NCBI GenBank assembly: GCA_039199225.1
Contig: JBCCSZ010000222.1
Location: 1 to 13,533 of the forward strand
Direction: 5' to 3'
Source of the DNA: JBCCSZ01 sp039199225
GTDB lineage: Bacteria; Bacteroidota; Bacteroidia; Chitinophagales; Saprospiraceae
Length of the DNA: 13,533 nucleotides
Shown here: piece after piece, positions 1 through 7,452 of the stretch
Layout: each line of letters begins with the position of its first letter
Position numbering within the stretch: the first letter of the stretch is position 1
Program-made: the position numbers and the translations under genes
Notes under the pieces: model-generated
Databases searched by the model: none
Told to the model about the DNA's origin: nothing
What the model saw: only the letters and a program-made list of their open reading frames with translations

Positions 1-238
1 AAAGATTAATATTGTGACTCTAAATTATGTGATATTATTGGAATTACCAAGAATTAATTAATAATTTTTATAATTACGTATATTGATGACGCACTGGTAT
101 TCTTTTAACGAAAATCATCGCATGGTATTTCTACCATATTTGCTTCAAAAAACGGAGAGGATAAATGGATAGCTCCATTTATCCTCTTGAAATTTAAGAG
201 CACCAACCTTTATAGTGCTTATTATATTTTTTTAGTTG
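1..238. other. Non-coding left edge
   Basis: No convincing coding sequence is seen. The stretch is AT-rich and holds the terminator at 147-187 plus a small perfect hairpin at 122-137 (ATGGTA, loop TTTC, TACCAT) without a T-run. Nothing else could be identified. Confidence 0.6.
147..187 (-). terminator. Rho-independent terminator for the minus-strand gene cluster
   Basis: A perfect 14-bp stem is formed by 156-169 (AGAGGATAAATGGA) and 174-187, with a 4-nt loop. Read on the minus strand, the hairpin is followed by CCG and then six T (complement of the A-run at 147-152), the classic intrinsic terminator layout. On the plus strand no T-run follows, so it acts on minus-strand transcripts. It lies about 50 bp past the stop codon of the 195-aa gene and probably ends transcripts from that gene and possibly those upstream of it. 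Confidence 0.85.
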
Positions 239-826
239 CTAGACTGAATGATGGATTCGATACAGATCATCCTTATAGATACACAGACAATCTTCTACTT
301 CGTAGGGTTCTAGTTCGTGGAAGGCGGGGGGAAGTTCAGATAGAGGGATCATCCGTTGGCCGCTGCCGAGCTCTAAGGCATCCGCCCCCGTTCTGGCACC
401 TCTGTGTAGGTAGACATGGGCGGGTTTTAATTGCAAATGAGCCCCAATGCGCAAGACTGTATCGTAAACCATCAGCTCGCCTATCCCGGAAATGGGGAAT
501 ATGTGTTGATTGATAAGGTCAAAAAGTTCCAGGAAACTTTTGCATTGACTGATTTCGTATTCAATAATTGTCAGTCTCCTTTTTGTTTCATCCATGGCAA
601 GCCCACCTATCCGGCGTTGATGGTCGTGGCGTTTACCATTTTCGATCTTGGCGTAGGAGGCATTGTCTATAGCTGTGTGGAGGTCGGGGAGGTTTTGGTA
701 AAAGCGAAGAATACCCGCCGAATGCTGGCGCACCCTGTTTTTGTAGTCCGCTACAATTGCTTGGAATGTATTCAGCCTTTTGTTGGTACCGGCTTGGCAG
801 TTGTTGTTGTTCGACTTGTAGGTCAT
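239..826 (-). CDS. Conserved-looking hypothetical protein, 195 aa
   Basis: I do not recognise a named family. The protein is soluble by appearance, with no signal peptide or membrane segment. The N-terminal half (about 20-105) is charged and helical, with a basic patch KRHDHQRRI around residues 65-73. The middle holds a helix-hairpin-helix-like stretch at about 112-128 (ISGIGELMVYDTVLRIG), followed by a VYLHRGAR segment. The C-terminal end is acidic, with EVEDCLCIYKDDL. The GIG turn suggests possible nucleic-acid contact, but this is inference only. It is the last gene of the minus-strand group, 114 bp after the exonuclease gene, and is followed by a strong terminator. The large gap means it may have its own promoter in the A-rich leader at 827-940. 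An internal Met at residue 78 is a possible alternative start, but the upstream part looks like real protein. Confidence 0.72.
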   Translation of the reverse strand: MTYKSNNNNCQAGTNKRLNTFQAIVADYKNRVRQHSAGILRFYQNLPDLHTAIDNASYAKIENGKRHDHQRRIGGLAMDETKRRLTIIEYEISQCKSFLELFDLINQHIFPISGIGELMVYDTVLRIGAHLQLKPAHVYLHRGARTGADALELGSGQRMIPLSELPPAFHELEPYEVEDCLCIYKDDLYRIHHSV

Positions 827-940
827 ACTTAATCGTTTTTTAATGGTGTTGATTTTTTATTTTAATAGCCTTGTATTATTTATCGATTATTTGGTTTTTT
901 TTGTTTCAAATCTTTTTCTTTTTTTGTTGTATCCGTTCAG

Positions 941-1633
941 TTACTTATCTAATAAATTGCCAATGCTTTTAACGCCCCGCTTTTCCAGCCGGACGACTAT
1001 TTTCATAAAGAGTTGTGCGGTAATGAATGCATCGCCGATGGCTGTATGTCGGTCGTGCAGGGCGATACCGTATTGGGCCGCCAGTGCATCCAGCGACAGA
1101 TCAAGCGGATGTTCTACGGCGTAAGCTCCGGGCTGTCTGAGGCGTTTTTCCAGCAGGGCAGTATCCAGGTATTTATTTTTGAGTTTGAATGCTTTACCAA
1201 AATGTCTTTTAAGGGATTGGTTGATCATTCCTATATCGAAAAGGGCGTGGTGGGCTACAATGACAGAGTTACCCAGATACTCCACAAATTTGATCAATGC
1301 TTGCCTTTCGTCCATGCCGGTTTGAATGGTTTCATCCCGCAATCCGTGGACCTCTTTTACTTTGCTGATGCCTCCGCTCTGTTGATGAACGAGGGTGTCG
1401 AAGAAATCTTGGAGCCTTACAGTATTGTCTTGTATGCCGAGCGCACCGATCTGGCAAATCCGGTCTTTCTTTATGTTCAAGCCCGTTGTCTCGGTATCAA
1501 AAACGACAAAGCGAAGACTTCGGAAGGAATCTTTTTTTTGAAGAGATTTTTCAAAAAGTGCAAGGTAGTCTTCCCAAAAGGCGGGAAGGTTTTCAGGCTT
1601 TTTTCTGAATCGTCTTTTAAAAAAATCAAACAT
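941..1633 (-). CDS. DnaQ-like DEDDh 3'-5' exonuclease (Pol III epsilon-type)
   Basis: A 230-aa protein with all DEDDh exonuclease motifs: ExoI FDTETTG (D46, E48), ExoII VAHHALFD (D133), and ExoIII RHTAIGDA (H196, D201). These residues would bind two metal ions and hydrolyse 3' ends of DNA or RNA. About 40 basic, helical residues precede the domain. There is no polymerase-binding tail that would make it the replicative epsilon subunit, and an ordinary dnaQ would not sit here. It lies 34 bp downstream of the cNMP/CBS/DUF294 gene on the same strand and is probably cotranscribed. This pairing, next to acetate transport and acyl-CoA synthetase genes, is a recurrent bacterial neighbourhood. Its role in carboxylate metabolism is not known to me, and nuclease activity is inferred from the intact catalytic residues. 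Confidence 0.9.
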   Translation of the reverse strand: MFDFFKRRFRKKPENLPAFWEDYLALFEKSLQKKDSFRSLRFVVFDTETTGLNIKKDRICQIGALGIQDNTVRLQDFFDTLVHQQSGGISKVKEVHGLRDETIQTGMDERQALIKFVEYLGNSVIVAHHALFDIGMINQSLKRHFGKAFKLKNKYLDTALLEKRLRQPGAYAVEHPLDLSLDALAAQYGIALHDRHTAIGDAFITAQLFMKIVVRLEKRGVKSIGNLLDK

Positions 1634-1667
1634 GCATAGATGATCTTTGCCCTGACCCAGGTCGATG

Positions 1668-3602
1668 TTAAGCTAAAAAAGATGTTTGAAACCGAACTTC
1701 TATCAAGTCTTGAATTTCATCGATCGGCTTGAAGCTGTTTCGCAGGTTCATGCGCTCCAATTTATTCAATTCAGCGGGATCGAAATACCTGCCTGAATTG
1801 AGGTCTCTCAAGCCCTGCAGGACTCTGTAGCGCATGAATATTTCATAAGCGTCTGCTGCCTGGTGGTAAATGTGGGCATTTTGCGGTTCAATTTCTGCCA
1901 GTTTTTGAAAACGCCGCACCGTATTGTGAATGCCCGACAACTGATGCTGTAAGATAAGGACCCGCGCAGCATCTACCAGGGGCATCATCGCACGGGATTT
2001 AATATCGAATTTATCTTTGTGTACTCCACCACGCTCTACAACAAAGTTTCTAAAAAAGCTGAGTGGTGGCGGATTTTCCAGCGCATTTTTTGCAAGGCGT
2101 GTAAAGAAAATGGTTTTATCCTTCAGTTCTTCAAAAATAAATACTGTTAGTGATTCTGCCAGCGTCTGTGTGCCGTAAAGGGGGCGGTAGTCAAAAAAAA
2201 TGGTGGAGTGCATGAGTGCTTCACCAGTGCCGGCATTGATCCAATGACTGAAGTTGGCTTTCCACTTATCCAAAGGTAGGCACCACTGCGGATTGCTGGC
2301 CATCATATTGGCCGGGCAATAAACAAAGCCTGCCTGATTCAAAATGCGGGTAACTATTTTAGCGTAATCGAGGAAATACATTTTCACCGCTGCTTCTTTC
2401 TCGGTAGGCACATTTTCAAAAATCAGGGCATTGTCCTGGTCTGTTCGAAGTAGTTGCTCGCGCCGACCTTCGCTGCCGAGTCCGAGCCAGCAGAATTTTA
2501 CGGCCGGCTGTTGGATGCCTTGGAGTTGGAGTTCCATTTCTGCCAATTGATTGGCACGGGCAATTAAGGCGTCGTTTATTTCTGACATAATCGTTGAGAT
2601 GAACATGATGTTTACCTCCTGATAAATGTATTTCTTGAGTAGAATTTCAGCCTGGTCTCGAATGCGGGCCAGGCGCAGACCATCCTTCGCCCGCTGGATT
2701 TCCCGAATCAGTGTGGCAGGATTATTTGCCTGGATCACCAACAGGTCGTGGTTGGAAACCACACCGACCACAGGGGTTTGTATCGTACCGTCAGCCGTCA
2801 CACAGAGGTGGTGAATCTTGTGTTTGACCATCAAAATTTGGACATCGGCCACGGTCATCTCCGGAGCTATGGTAATGACGGGCGATGCCATGATGGAAGT
2901 GACGGGCCGGCTTGGTTGAAAGTCGCCCTGTGCAATCTGGTTGCGTAGGTCCTTATCTGTAAATATGCCCAGCGGACGGCCTTCTTGGTCGGTCACAATC
3001 ATCGACCCAACCTTGCGCTCACTCATCAGCGAGCTGGCAAACTGAATCGAGTCTTCGGGACGGCAACTGACCGGCTCCTTGCCCGGCCGAATGCTCTGCA
3101 CCTCGATCAGAGGGAAGTCATCGGGCATTTTTTGACCGTGGTGCAGAAAAATCTTTGCTTTTTGGTTGGTATCGTAGCGACTTCTGGCCAAGGCCGCAAA
3201 TGTTCGCAGTAGGTAGTTCGATACAGGTGGGTTTTGCTGCATGATTTTCTCAAACTCTCCGATGTCAAAGGTGTAAATAATGGACTCTTCCTCAGCTTTG
3301 GCCGAAGCCGCATAGTGATCTCCCGAGATCAAAGGACGCAAACCCACCACATCGCCTTCGTCATGCGTTTCCAGCAGGATCAATTGCTCCCCTTCTGTAC
3401 CAAAGAGGTGTAAGGCTCCCTCTCTCAGGAGATAGACCCTCGAATGTGGACTTTCTCCTTGCTTAAACAAAAATTGATCGACCCCCAGGTGCTTGACCTC
3501 GGCCGATTGGCATAGCTCCGTCAGATTTTCCGGATTCATCAAGTTGAAAGGTGGAAAATTTCTGGTGTAATCGTAAATTCTTCGGGCAATTGGGTTTTTC
3601 AT
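1668..3602 (-). CDS. cNMP-binding / CBS-pair / DUF294 nucleotidyltransferase-like signalling protein
   Basis: A 644-aa cytoplasmic protein with four modules. Residues about 20-135 form a cyclic-nucleotide-binding-type beta-barrel domain. Residues about 165-295 hold two CBS domains, which usually sense adenine nucleotides. Residues about 320-460 form the DUF294 nucleotidyltransferase-like domain with the motif GS(376-377)-EGRREQ-TDQD, giving likely metal ligands D388 and D390. Residues about 480-640 are the DUF294 C-terminal helical domain. The order and length match the family, and the GlnD-like motif is intact, so nucleotidyl transfer to a protein or small molecule is plausible, though the substrate is unknown. 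It starts 127 bp from the divergent arsR gene, with a candidate ArsR operator in the gap, and heads a likely operon with the exonuclease. Similar proteins accompany acetate symporter/acs loci in many bacteria, suggesting regulation by energy state; this is inference. Confidence 0.92.
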   Translation of the reverse strand: MKNPIARRIYDYTRNFPPFNLMNPENLTELCQSAEVKHLGVDQFLFKQGESPHSRVYLLREGALHLFGTEGEQLILLETHDEGDVVGLRPLISGDHYAASAKAEEESIIYTFDIGEFEKIMQQNPPVSNYLLRTFAALARSRYDTNQKAKIFLHHGQKMPDDFPLIEVQSIRPGKEPVSCRPEDSIQFASSLMSERKVGSMIVTDQEGRPLGIFTDKDLRNQIAQGDFQPSRPVTSIMASPVITIAPEMTVADVQILMVKHKIHHLCVTADGTIQTPVVGVVSNHDLLVIQANNPATLIREIQRAKDGLRLARIRDQAEILLKKYIYQEVNIMFISTIMSEINDALIARANQLAEMELQLQGIQQPAVKFCWLGLGSEGRREQLLRTDQDNALIFENVPTEKEAAVKMYFLDYAKIVTRILNQAGFVYCPANMMASNPQWCLPLDKWKANFSHWINAGTGEALMHSTIFFDYRPLYGTQTLAESLTVFIFEELKDKTIFFTRLAKNALENPPPLSFFRNFVVERGGVHKDKFDIKSRAMMPLVDAARVLILQHQLSGIHNTVRRFQKLAEIEPQNAHIYHQAADAYEIFMRYRVLQGLRDLNSGRYFDPAELNKLERMNLRNSFKPIDEIQDLIEVRFQTSFLA

Positions 3603-3653
3603 CTTTCAGTGAATGCTTGTCAGCCAGAAGGCTATCTTGAGATTCAAGGCTTC

Positions 3654-3678
3654 TATATATTTAAATATCTATATTTTT
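3654..3678. promoter_or_regulatory. Candidate ArsR operator, copy 1 (arsR / DUF294 intergenic)
   Basis: AT-rich imperfect dyad with core ATATATTTAAATATCTATAT at 3655-3674, including the perfect 12-bp palindrome ATATTTAAATAT at 3657-3668. It matches copy 3 (13461-13485) at 23 of 25 positions and copy 2 (6031-6055) at 19 of 25. Its right edge overlaps a good Bacteroidetes -7 element (TATTTTTG, 3672-3679) pointing towards arsR, which suggests autoregulation. It may also control the divergent DUF294 operon. Binding by the adjacent ArsR protein is inferred. Confidence 0.6.
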
Positions 3679-3679
3679 G
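3672..3679 (+). promoter_or_regulatory. Possible -7 element of the arsR promoter
   Basis: TATTTTTG fits the Bacteroidetes TAnnTTTG element exactly and lies 50 bp before the chosen arsR start. No clear TTTG is seen at the expected -33 position (about 3649-3652), so the promoter may be weak. It overlaps the putative operator. Confidence 0.4.
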
Positions 3680-3729
3680 GAAACATTTTCAGTCAATTAT
3701 TGTTACACCCAGTAAATCTAACGCTACAT

Positions 3730-4023
3730 ATGAAACTCAGAAAAGACTTAGGCTTTCTGGAATCCAGCACTGAAACGCTCAGAGCGATGGCTCACCCTAT
3801 ACGATTGGCAATGGTGGATTTGTTGCACACCAAGAAAGAGCTGTCCGTCACGGAAGTATTCACAGAGTTGAATATACAGCAGGCCGTTGCTTCCCACCAT
3901 TTGCGAATTATGAAGAACAAAAATATTGTCAGAGTAAGCCGACAAGGTCAGAACTCCATCTACTCGCTTTCCGACCCCGCGGTCTACGATATTTTGCCCA
4001 TTCTGAAAAAAATTCTGTACTAG
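3730..4023 (+). CDS. ArsR-family winged-helix transcriptional repressor
   Basis: A 97-aa single-domain regulator. The HTH_5/ArsR fold is visible: AMAHPIRLAMVDLL (first helices), ELSVTEVFTELNIQQAVASHHLRIMKNKNIV (helix-turn-helix with the typical SHHL recognition helix), then the wing VSRQGQNSIYSLSDP. The start at 3730 is chosen because the in-frame upstream extension (from 3613) runs through the operator-like sequence and does not resemble protein. The alpha3 metal-binding CxC box of metal-sensing ArsR/SmtB proteins is replaced by ELSVTEV, and the protein has no cysteine at all, so a metal sensor is unlikely. Its signal is unknown; a metabolite or redox-independent mechanism is inferred. The 3' end stops 2 bp from the convergent synthetase gene. 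It is the only DNA-binding regulator in the window and is the best candidate to bind the three repeated dyads. Confidence 0.9.
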   Translation: MKLRKDLGFLESSTETLRAMAHPIRLAMVDLLHTKKELSVTEVFTELNIQQAVASHHLRIMKNKNIVRVSRQGQNSIYSLSDPAVYDILPILKKILY

Positions 4024-4025
4024 TG

Positions 4026-5924
4026 TTATAAAAACGCTACGCCTACCTTTTCTTTGGCCATCAAGGCTTTCAACTCGTCCAATACTGTAATGTCCTCAAT
4101 GGTAGAAGGTGGACTGAATGGCTTTCCATCTGCAATCGCACGCATAATTTTCCGAAGTATTTTCCCCGAGCGGGTCTTGGGCAGCCGAGCAACGGACACG
4201 GCTCTCTTGAAGGACGCTACTGGGCCAATGGTCTTGCGCACCATTTGGATGAGTTCTTCTTCTATCGTTTTTGTCGATGCATCCACTCCGGCTTGCAGTA
4301 CATAAAATCCAACCGGAATCTGTCCTTTCAATTGATCGTGAATGCCAATGACCGCACACTCGGCAACCGCAGGGTGGGAGGCGACCACCTCTTCCATCTC
4401 GGCTGTAGACAGTCGGTGTCCCGCCACATTGATGATGTCGTCCGTCCGTCCGGTGATGAATACATAGCCTTCTTCATCTCGATAGCCACCATCTCCTGAG
4501 AGGTAGTAGCCGGGGAATGCCGTGAGGTAGCTTTTTTGAAAACGCTCATCATCCCGCCACAGGCTGGGCAAAGCGCCGGGTGGCAAAGGCAATTTGACAA
4601 CCACTGCCCCTTCTGTATTTACGGCTGCCGGATGGCCGTTTTCGTCCAGAATCTGTATGTCATAGCCACAAACTGGTTTAGCAGCCGAACCGGGTTTGAT
4701 GGGCAGTAATTCCATTCCTACCGGATTGGCCAACATGGGCGAACCAGACTCTGTCTGCCACCAGTGATCAATGACCGGAACGTTCAGTAGTTCACCGCAC
4801 CATTCAAGCGTGGAAACATCGCATCGCTCGCCTGCCAGAAATAGGTATTGAAGGCAGGAAGTATCATATGCCTTTTTGAATTGACCTTCGGGGTCTTCTT
4901 TTCGGATGGCCCGGAATGCAGTTGGCGCAGTGAACAAGACCTTGACTTGATGCTCTGAGATCAGCCTGAAAAATGTTCCTGGATCGGGAGTCTTGATGGG
5001 CTTGCCTTCAAAGAGGATGCTGGTGCAGCCGTGTATGAGGGGGCCATAAACGATGTATGAATGACCGACGACCCAGCCTACATCGGAAGCCGCCCAGTAG
5101 ACATCGCCCGGCTCCACGCCATAGATGTAGCGCATGGAAAATTTCATAGCCACCGCATGGCCGCCATTGTCTCTGACAATTCCCTTGGGGACTCCGGTGG
5201 TGCCTGAAGTATACAATATGTACAAAGGGTCGATCGCATCCACAGGCACGCAGTCCACTTTTTTATCTGCAACAGTGAAATCCTGCCAGTCCAAATCCCT
5301 TTGGGGCTGCAAGTCGGCCTTGGCCTGCGGACGAAGAAATACGACTACCTTTTCGGGCTGGTGCTGCGCCTCTATGAGTGCGGCATCCACAATGGGTTTG
5401 TAAGAGATGATCTTGGAAATTTCAATGCCACAGCTGGCTGTCAATACCACCTTGGGTTTGGCATCGTCAATTCGGATGGCCAGCTCGTGGGCCGAAAAAC
5501 CGCCAAATACGACCGAGTGAATGGCACCCAAACGCGCGCAGGCCAACATGGCAAAGGCGACTTCTGGAATCATGGGCATGTAGATAATCACCCGATCGCC
5601 CTTACTCACGCCCAGTTGGAGAAGCCCAGCCGCTACTTTTTCCACCTCGGTTTTTAGTTGTTGATAAGTAAATTTCTTCTGCTGACCACTCACAGGTGAA
5701 TCGTAAATCAAAGCCGTTTGCGCTCCTCTGCCTTCAGCTATATGGTGGTCCAGCGCCAAATAGCAGGTGTTCAGCTTGCCACCTTTGAACCAGCGGTATA
5801 AACCCGCCTCATCTTTGCTCAAAATGTTCTCGGGAAACTCAAACCATGAAATTTCCTTAGCCTGTTCCTGCCAGAAGGTCTCTTTGTTGTCGATGCTCTT
5901 GTCGAAGAAGTCCTGGTATTTCAT
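4026..5924 (-). CDS. prpE: Short-chain acyl-CoA synthetase, propionyl-CoA synthetase (PrpE/ACSS3) type
   Basis: A 632-aa ANL-superfamily AMP-forming ligase: carboxylate + ATP + CoA gives acyl-CoA + AMP + PPi. It shows the P-loop-like YTSGTTGVPKG (238-248), WWQTE (388-392) in the acyl/adenylate pocket, SGD (476-478), the hinge region GRTDDIINVAGHRLS (492-506) and the catalytic lysine K588 in PKTRSGK, a known acetylation target in Acs/PrpE proteins. PrpE/ACSS3-type features are ASCGIE (163-168), SYKPIVDAAL and RDNGGH (251-256) directly after the ATP motif, so propionate (with acetate as alternative) is the likely substrate. The start at 5924 (MKYQDFFDKS) matches the family N-terminus; the open frame extends 52 codons further, through promoter-like AT-rich sequence. 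It is divergent from the porin gene, sharing an operator-containing 176-bp region. Confidence 0.88.
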   Translation of the reverse strand: MKYQDFFDKSIDNKETFWQEQAKEISWFEFPENILSKDEAGLYRWFKGGKLNTCYLALDHHIAEGRGAQTALIYDSPVSGQQKKFTYQQLKTEVEKVAAGLLQLGVSKGDRVIIYMPMIPEVAFAMLACARLGAIHSVVFGGFSAHELAIRIDDAKPKVVLTASCGIEISKIISYKPIVDAALIEAQHQPEKVVVFLRPQAKADLQPQRDLDWQDFTVADKKVDCVPVDAIDPLYILYTSGTTGVPKGIVRDNGGHAVAMKFSMRYIYGVEPGDVYWAASDVGWVVGHSYIVYGPLIHGCTSILFEGKPIKTPDPGTFFRLISEHQVKVLFTAPTAFRAIRKEDPEGQFKKAYDTSCLQYLFLAGERCDVSTLEWCGELLNVPVIDHWWQTESGSPMLANPVGMELLPIKPGSAAKPVCGYDIQILDENGHPAAVNTEGAVVVKLPLPPGALPSLWRDDERFQKSYLTAFPGYYLSGDGGYRDEEGYVFITGRTDDIINVAGHRLSTAEMEEVVASHPAVAECAVIGIHDQLKGQIPVGFYVLQAGVDASTKTIEEELIQMVRKTIGPVASFKRAVSVARLPKTRSGKILRKIMRAIADGKPFSPPSTIEDITVLDELKALMAKEKVGVAFL

Positions 5925-6003
5925 GTTTTTATTTTTTCTAGGGGTCGTATTAAGAAATTTAGTTAGGGCCATTTTACTAAATAAAGAATCTTTTCTGGAA
6001 TTC

Positions 6004-6015
6004 TTTTGTACAAAA
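6004..6015. repeat. Perfect 12-bp palindrome TTTTGTACAAAA
   Basis: It lies in the synthetase/porin intergenic region, overlapping the possible -7 element of the synthetase promoter. It could be a second regulator site, but it occurs only here, so its meaning is open. Confidence 0.35.
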
Positions 6016-6042
6016 ATGCAAATTTTCTTTGAAATATATAAA
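6011..6042 (-). promoter_or_regulatory. Possible promoter of the acyl-CoA synthetase gene
   Basis: Read on the minus strand: TTTA (6039-6042) as a -33 element, a 20-bp spacer and CATTTTTG (6011-6018) as a -7 element, each one base off the Bacteroidetes consensus. It would give a leader of about 80 nt. Operator copy 2 covers its -33 element. The support is weak. Confidence 0.35.
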
Positions 6043-6058
6043 CATCTATATACTTTTA
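6028..6058 (+). promoter_or_regulatory. Porin (uptake genes) promoter, Bacteroidetes type
   Basis: TTTG (6028-6031), a 19-bp spacer, then TACTTTTA (6051-6058), which matches TAnnTTTG except for the last base. Spacing is as in known Bacteroidetes promoters. Transcription would start near 6065, about 36 nt before the porin ATG. The spacer is almost completely occupied by operator copy 2, so a bound repressor would block RNA polymerase. Confidence 0.6.
6031..6055. promoter_or_regulatory. Candidate ArsR operator, copy 2 (synthetase / porin intergenic)
   Basis: The core AAATATATAAACATCTATAT at 6032-6051 shares the invariant ATCTATAT half with the other two copies and agrees with copy 1 at 19 of 25 positions. 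It sits between the -33 and -7 elements of the porin promoter and over the -33 of the possible synthetase promoter, so one site could control both directions. Confidence 0.55.
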
Positions 6059-6100
6059 TGTATCGATATTTATTAGTCAAGCAAAACGAAGAACAGATTT

Positions 6101-7393
6101 ATGAATACTTTACTTAAATACGCATTCGGGCTTTTTTTATTTGTGATCGCCCCCTTGACTACTGTACAAGCACAGGAGGGTACACCAGAAAAGCCCAAAG
6201 TTGACCACAGCTACAAGCCGATGGTCATCAAGTTGGATGAAAGTGGTAAAAAGTATATTCGCTTCATCACCTGGCACCAGATGTGGGTGACTTCCAACAA
6301 TTTGGCGGCCGATGGTGCCAAGACACAGTTTACGACTTCCATCCGCCGATCTCGCTTCTTGGCCTTTGCGCAGGTATCGCCAAAATTTTTGATTCTCACA
6401 CACTGGGGATTGAATGGGCTGAACCAAGCCAGTATGAATGCCCTTGGAAACCAGGGTAACGGCCCGCAACTTTTTCTCCATGGCGCATGGACTGAATTTA
6501 AAACCCGGGATGAATTATACATCGGTGCCGGACTGCACTATTGGAAGGGGTTGACCCGCCTGGCCAATCAGTCTACGCTGAACTTTATGACTCTGGACAA
6601 TACCCGTCCCTTTGCCCACTGGCACTCCTTGGGGATCACCGACCAGTTTGCGCGCCACCTAGGGGTTTATGCAAAGGGGAGTATCGACAAATTGCAGTAT
6701 CGCCTGGCGGTCAATACGCCCATGAATCCGGCCAACTCGCTCGGAGCAGGAAGGGACTTTGGTTTGAAGGACAGCGGCCTCACTTACACCGGTTCCACCA
6801 CGCCCAATGCCGATGGCGATCCGGTGGGGAATACTATTTTTGAGGGTTATTTTAACTACTGCATCTGGGATAAAGAATCGAACAAGCTGCCTTATTTTGT
6901 CGGTACTTACCTGGGCAAAAAGAAGGTGCTGAATATTGGTGCGGGTTTCTTTCTGCATCCGGATGGCATGTACAATGCAGGGGCGGGCGAACATTCCAAC
7001 GTCTCTCACTTTGCCGCAGATGTATTTCTGGATATGCCCGTTGGCAGTGGCGCCCTCAGTGCTTACGCCTCCTTTATGAACTACAACTATGGAGACAATT
7101 ATGTCAGTCGCTGGGCCGGTACAGGCAATGTATTTTACGTGCAGGCAGGCTACCTGATTCCGGGTACTAAGATCATGCCTTATGTGTCTTTCCAGAATGC
7201 CAGCTACGATGGTTTCGATGAGCCGGTCAGCGAGTTTAACTTTGGCGCCAATTATTTTGTGCTTGGACATCATGCAAAATTGACCTTGGAATATCATCAA
7301 ATCACCAATGACATTCGCGAGGGAGCCATCTCGGACTTTGGAGACAATAACAGGTTGGGACAGATCAGGCTGCAAGCGCATATTTTCTTATAG
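6101..7393 (+). CDS. Outer-membrane porin
   Basis: A 430-aa protein with a signal peptide: a short basic start (K6), a hydrophobic stretch 8-19, and likely signal peptidase I cleavage after VQA (residue 24). The mature part alternates polar and aromatic residues in short amphipathic strands (for example YIRFITWHQMWV, LYIGAGLHYW, KLTLEYHQIT, QIRLQAHIFL), typical of a beta-barrel with a final strand at the C-terminus. Length suits a 16-strand porin. There is no TonB box or plug domain, so it should be a passive channel rather than an active receptor. Being first in the plus-strand group ahead of the symporter genes, it probably lets carboxylates cross the outer membrane. Substrate is inferred from context only. 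Its promoter contains operator copy 2. Confidence 0.82.
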   Translation: MNTLLKYAFGLFLFVIAPLTTVQAQEGTPEKPKVDHSYKPMVIKLDESGKKYIRFITWHQMWVTSNNLAADGAKTQFTTSIRRSRFLAFAQVSPKFLILTHWGLNGLNQASMNALGNQGNGPQLFLHGAWTEFKTRDELYIGAGLHYWKGLTRLANQSTLNFMTLDNTRPFAHWHSLGITDQFARHLGVYAKGSIDKLQYRLAVNTPMNPANSLGAGRDFGLKDSGLTYTGSTTPNADGDPVGNTIFEGYFNYCIWDKESNKLPYFVGTYLGKKKVLNIGAGFFLHPDGMYNAGAGEHSNVSHFAADVFLDMPVGSGALSAYASFMNYNYGDNYVSRWAGTGNVFYVQAGYLIPGTKIMPYVSFQNASYDGFDEPVSEFNFGANYFVLGHHAKLTLEYHQITNDIREGAISDFGDNNRLGQIRLQAHIFL

Positions 7394-7452
7394 AAAACAG
7401 AGATAATTTCCTATTTTTTCCATCTCGATTGCCAATCTAAAATTCATAGAAA

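Noticed and set aside
122..137. Perfect 6-bp hairpin ATGGTA-TTTC-TACCAT
   Set aside because: Short, without a T-run and far from any plus-strand gene; it could occur by chance.
831..955. T-rich stretch as a possible repeat or small gene
   Set aside because: Low-complexity leader between two minus-strand genes; the plus-strand translation is only hydrophobic low-complexity sequence and no repeat unit is visible.
1013..1639. Open frame of 208 aa on the plus strand
   Set aside because: Antisense of the exonuclease, which carries all catalytic motifs; the plus-strand translation has none.
3613..3729. Longer ArsR start at 3613
   Set aside because: The extra 39 residues are translated from the operator-like AT-rich sequence, and the usual ArsR length fits the Met at 3730.
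5925..6080. Longer N-terminus of the acyl-CoA synthetase (start at 6080, 52 extra residues)
   Set aside because: The extension runs through the divergent promoter region and operator, is rich in K, Y, I and N as AT-rich non-coding DNA would give, and the family N-terminus fits the Met at 5924.
6659..7381. Open frame of 240 aa on the minus strand
   Set aside because: Antisense of the porin gene, with no recognisable domain or credible start context.
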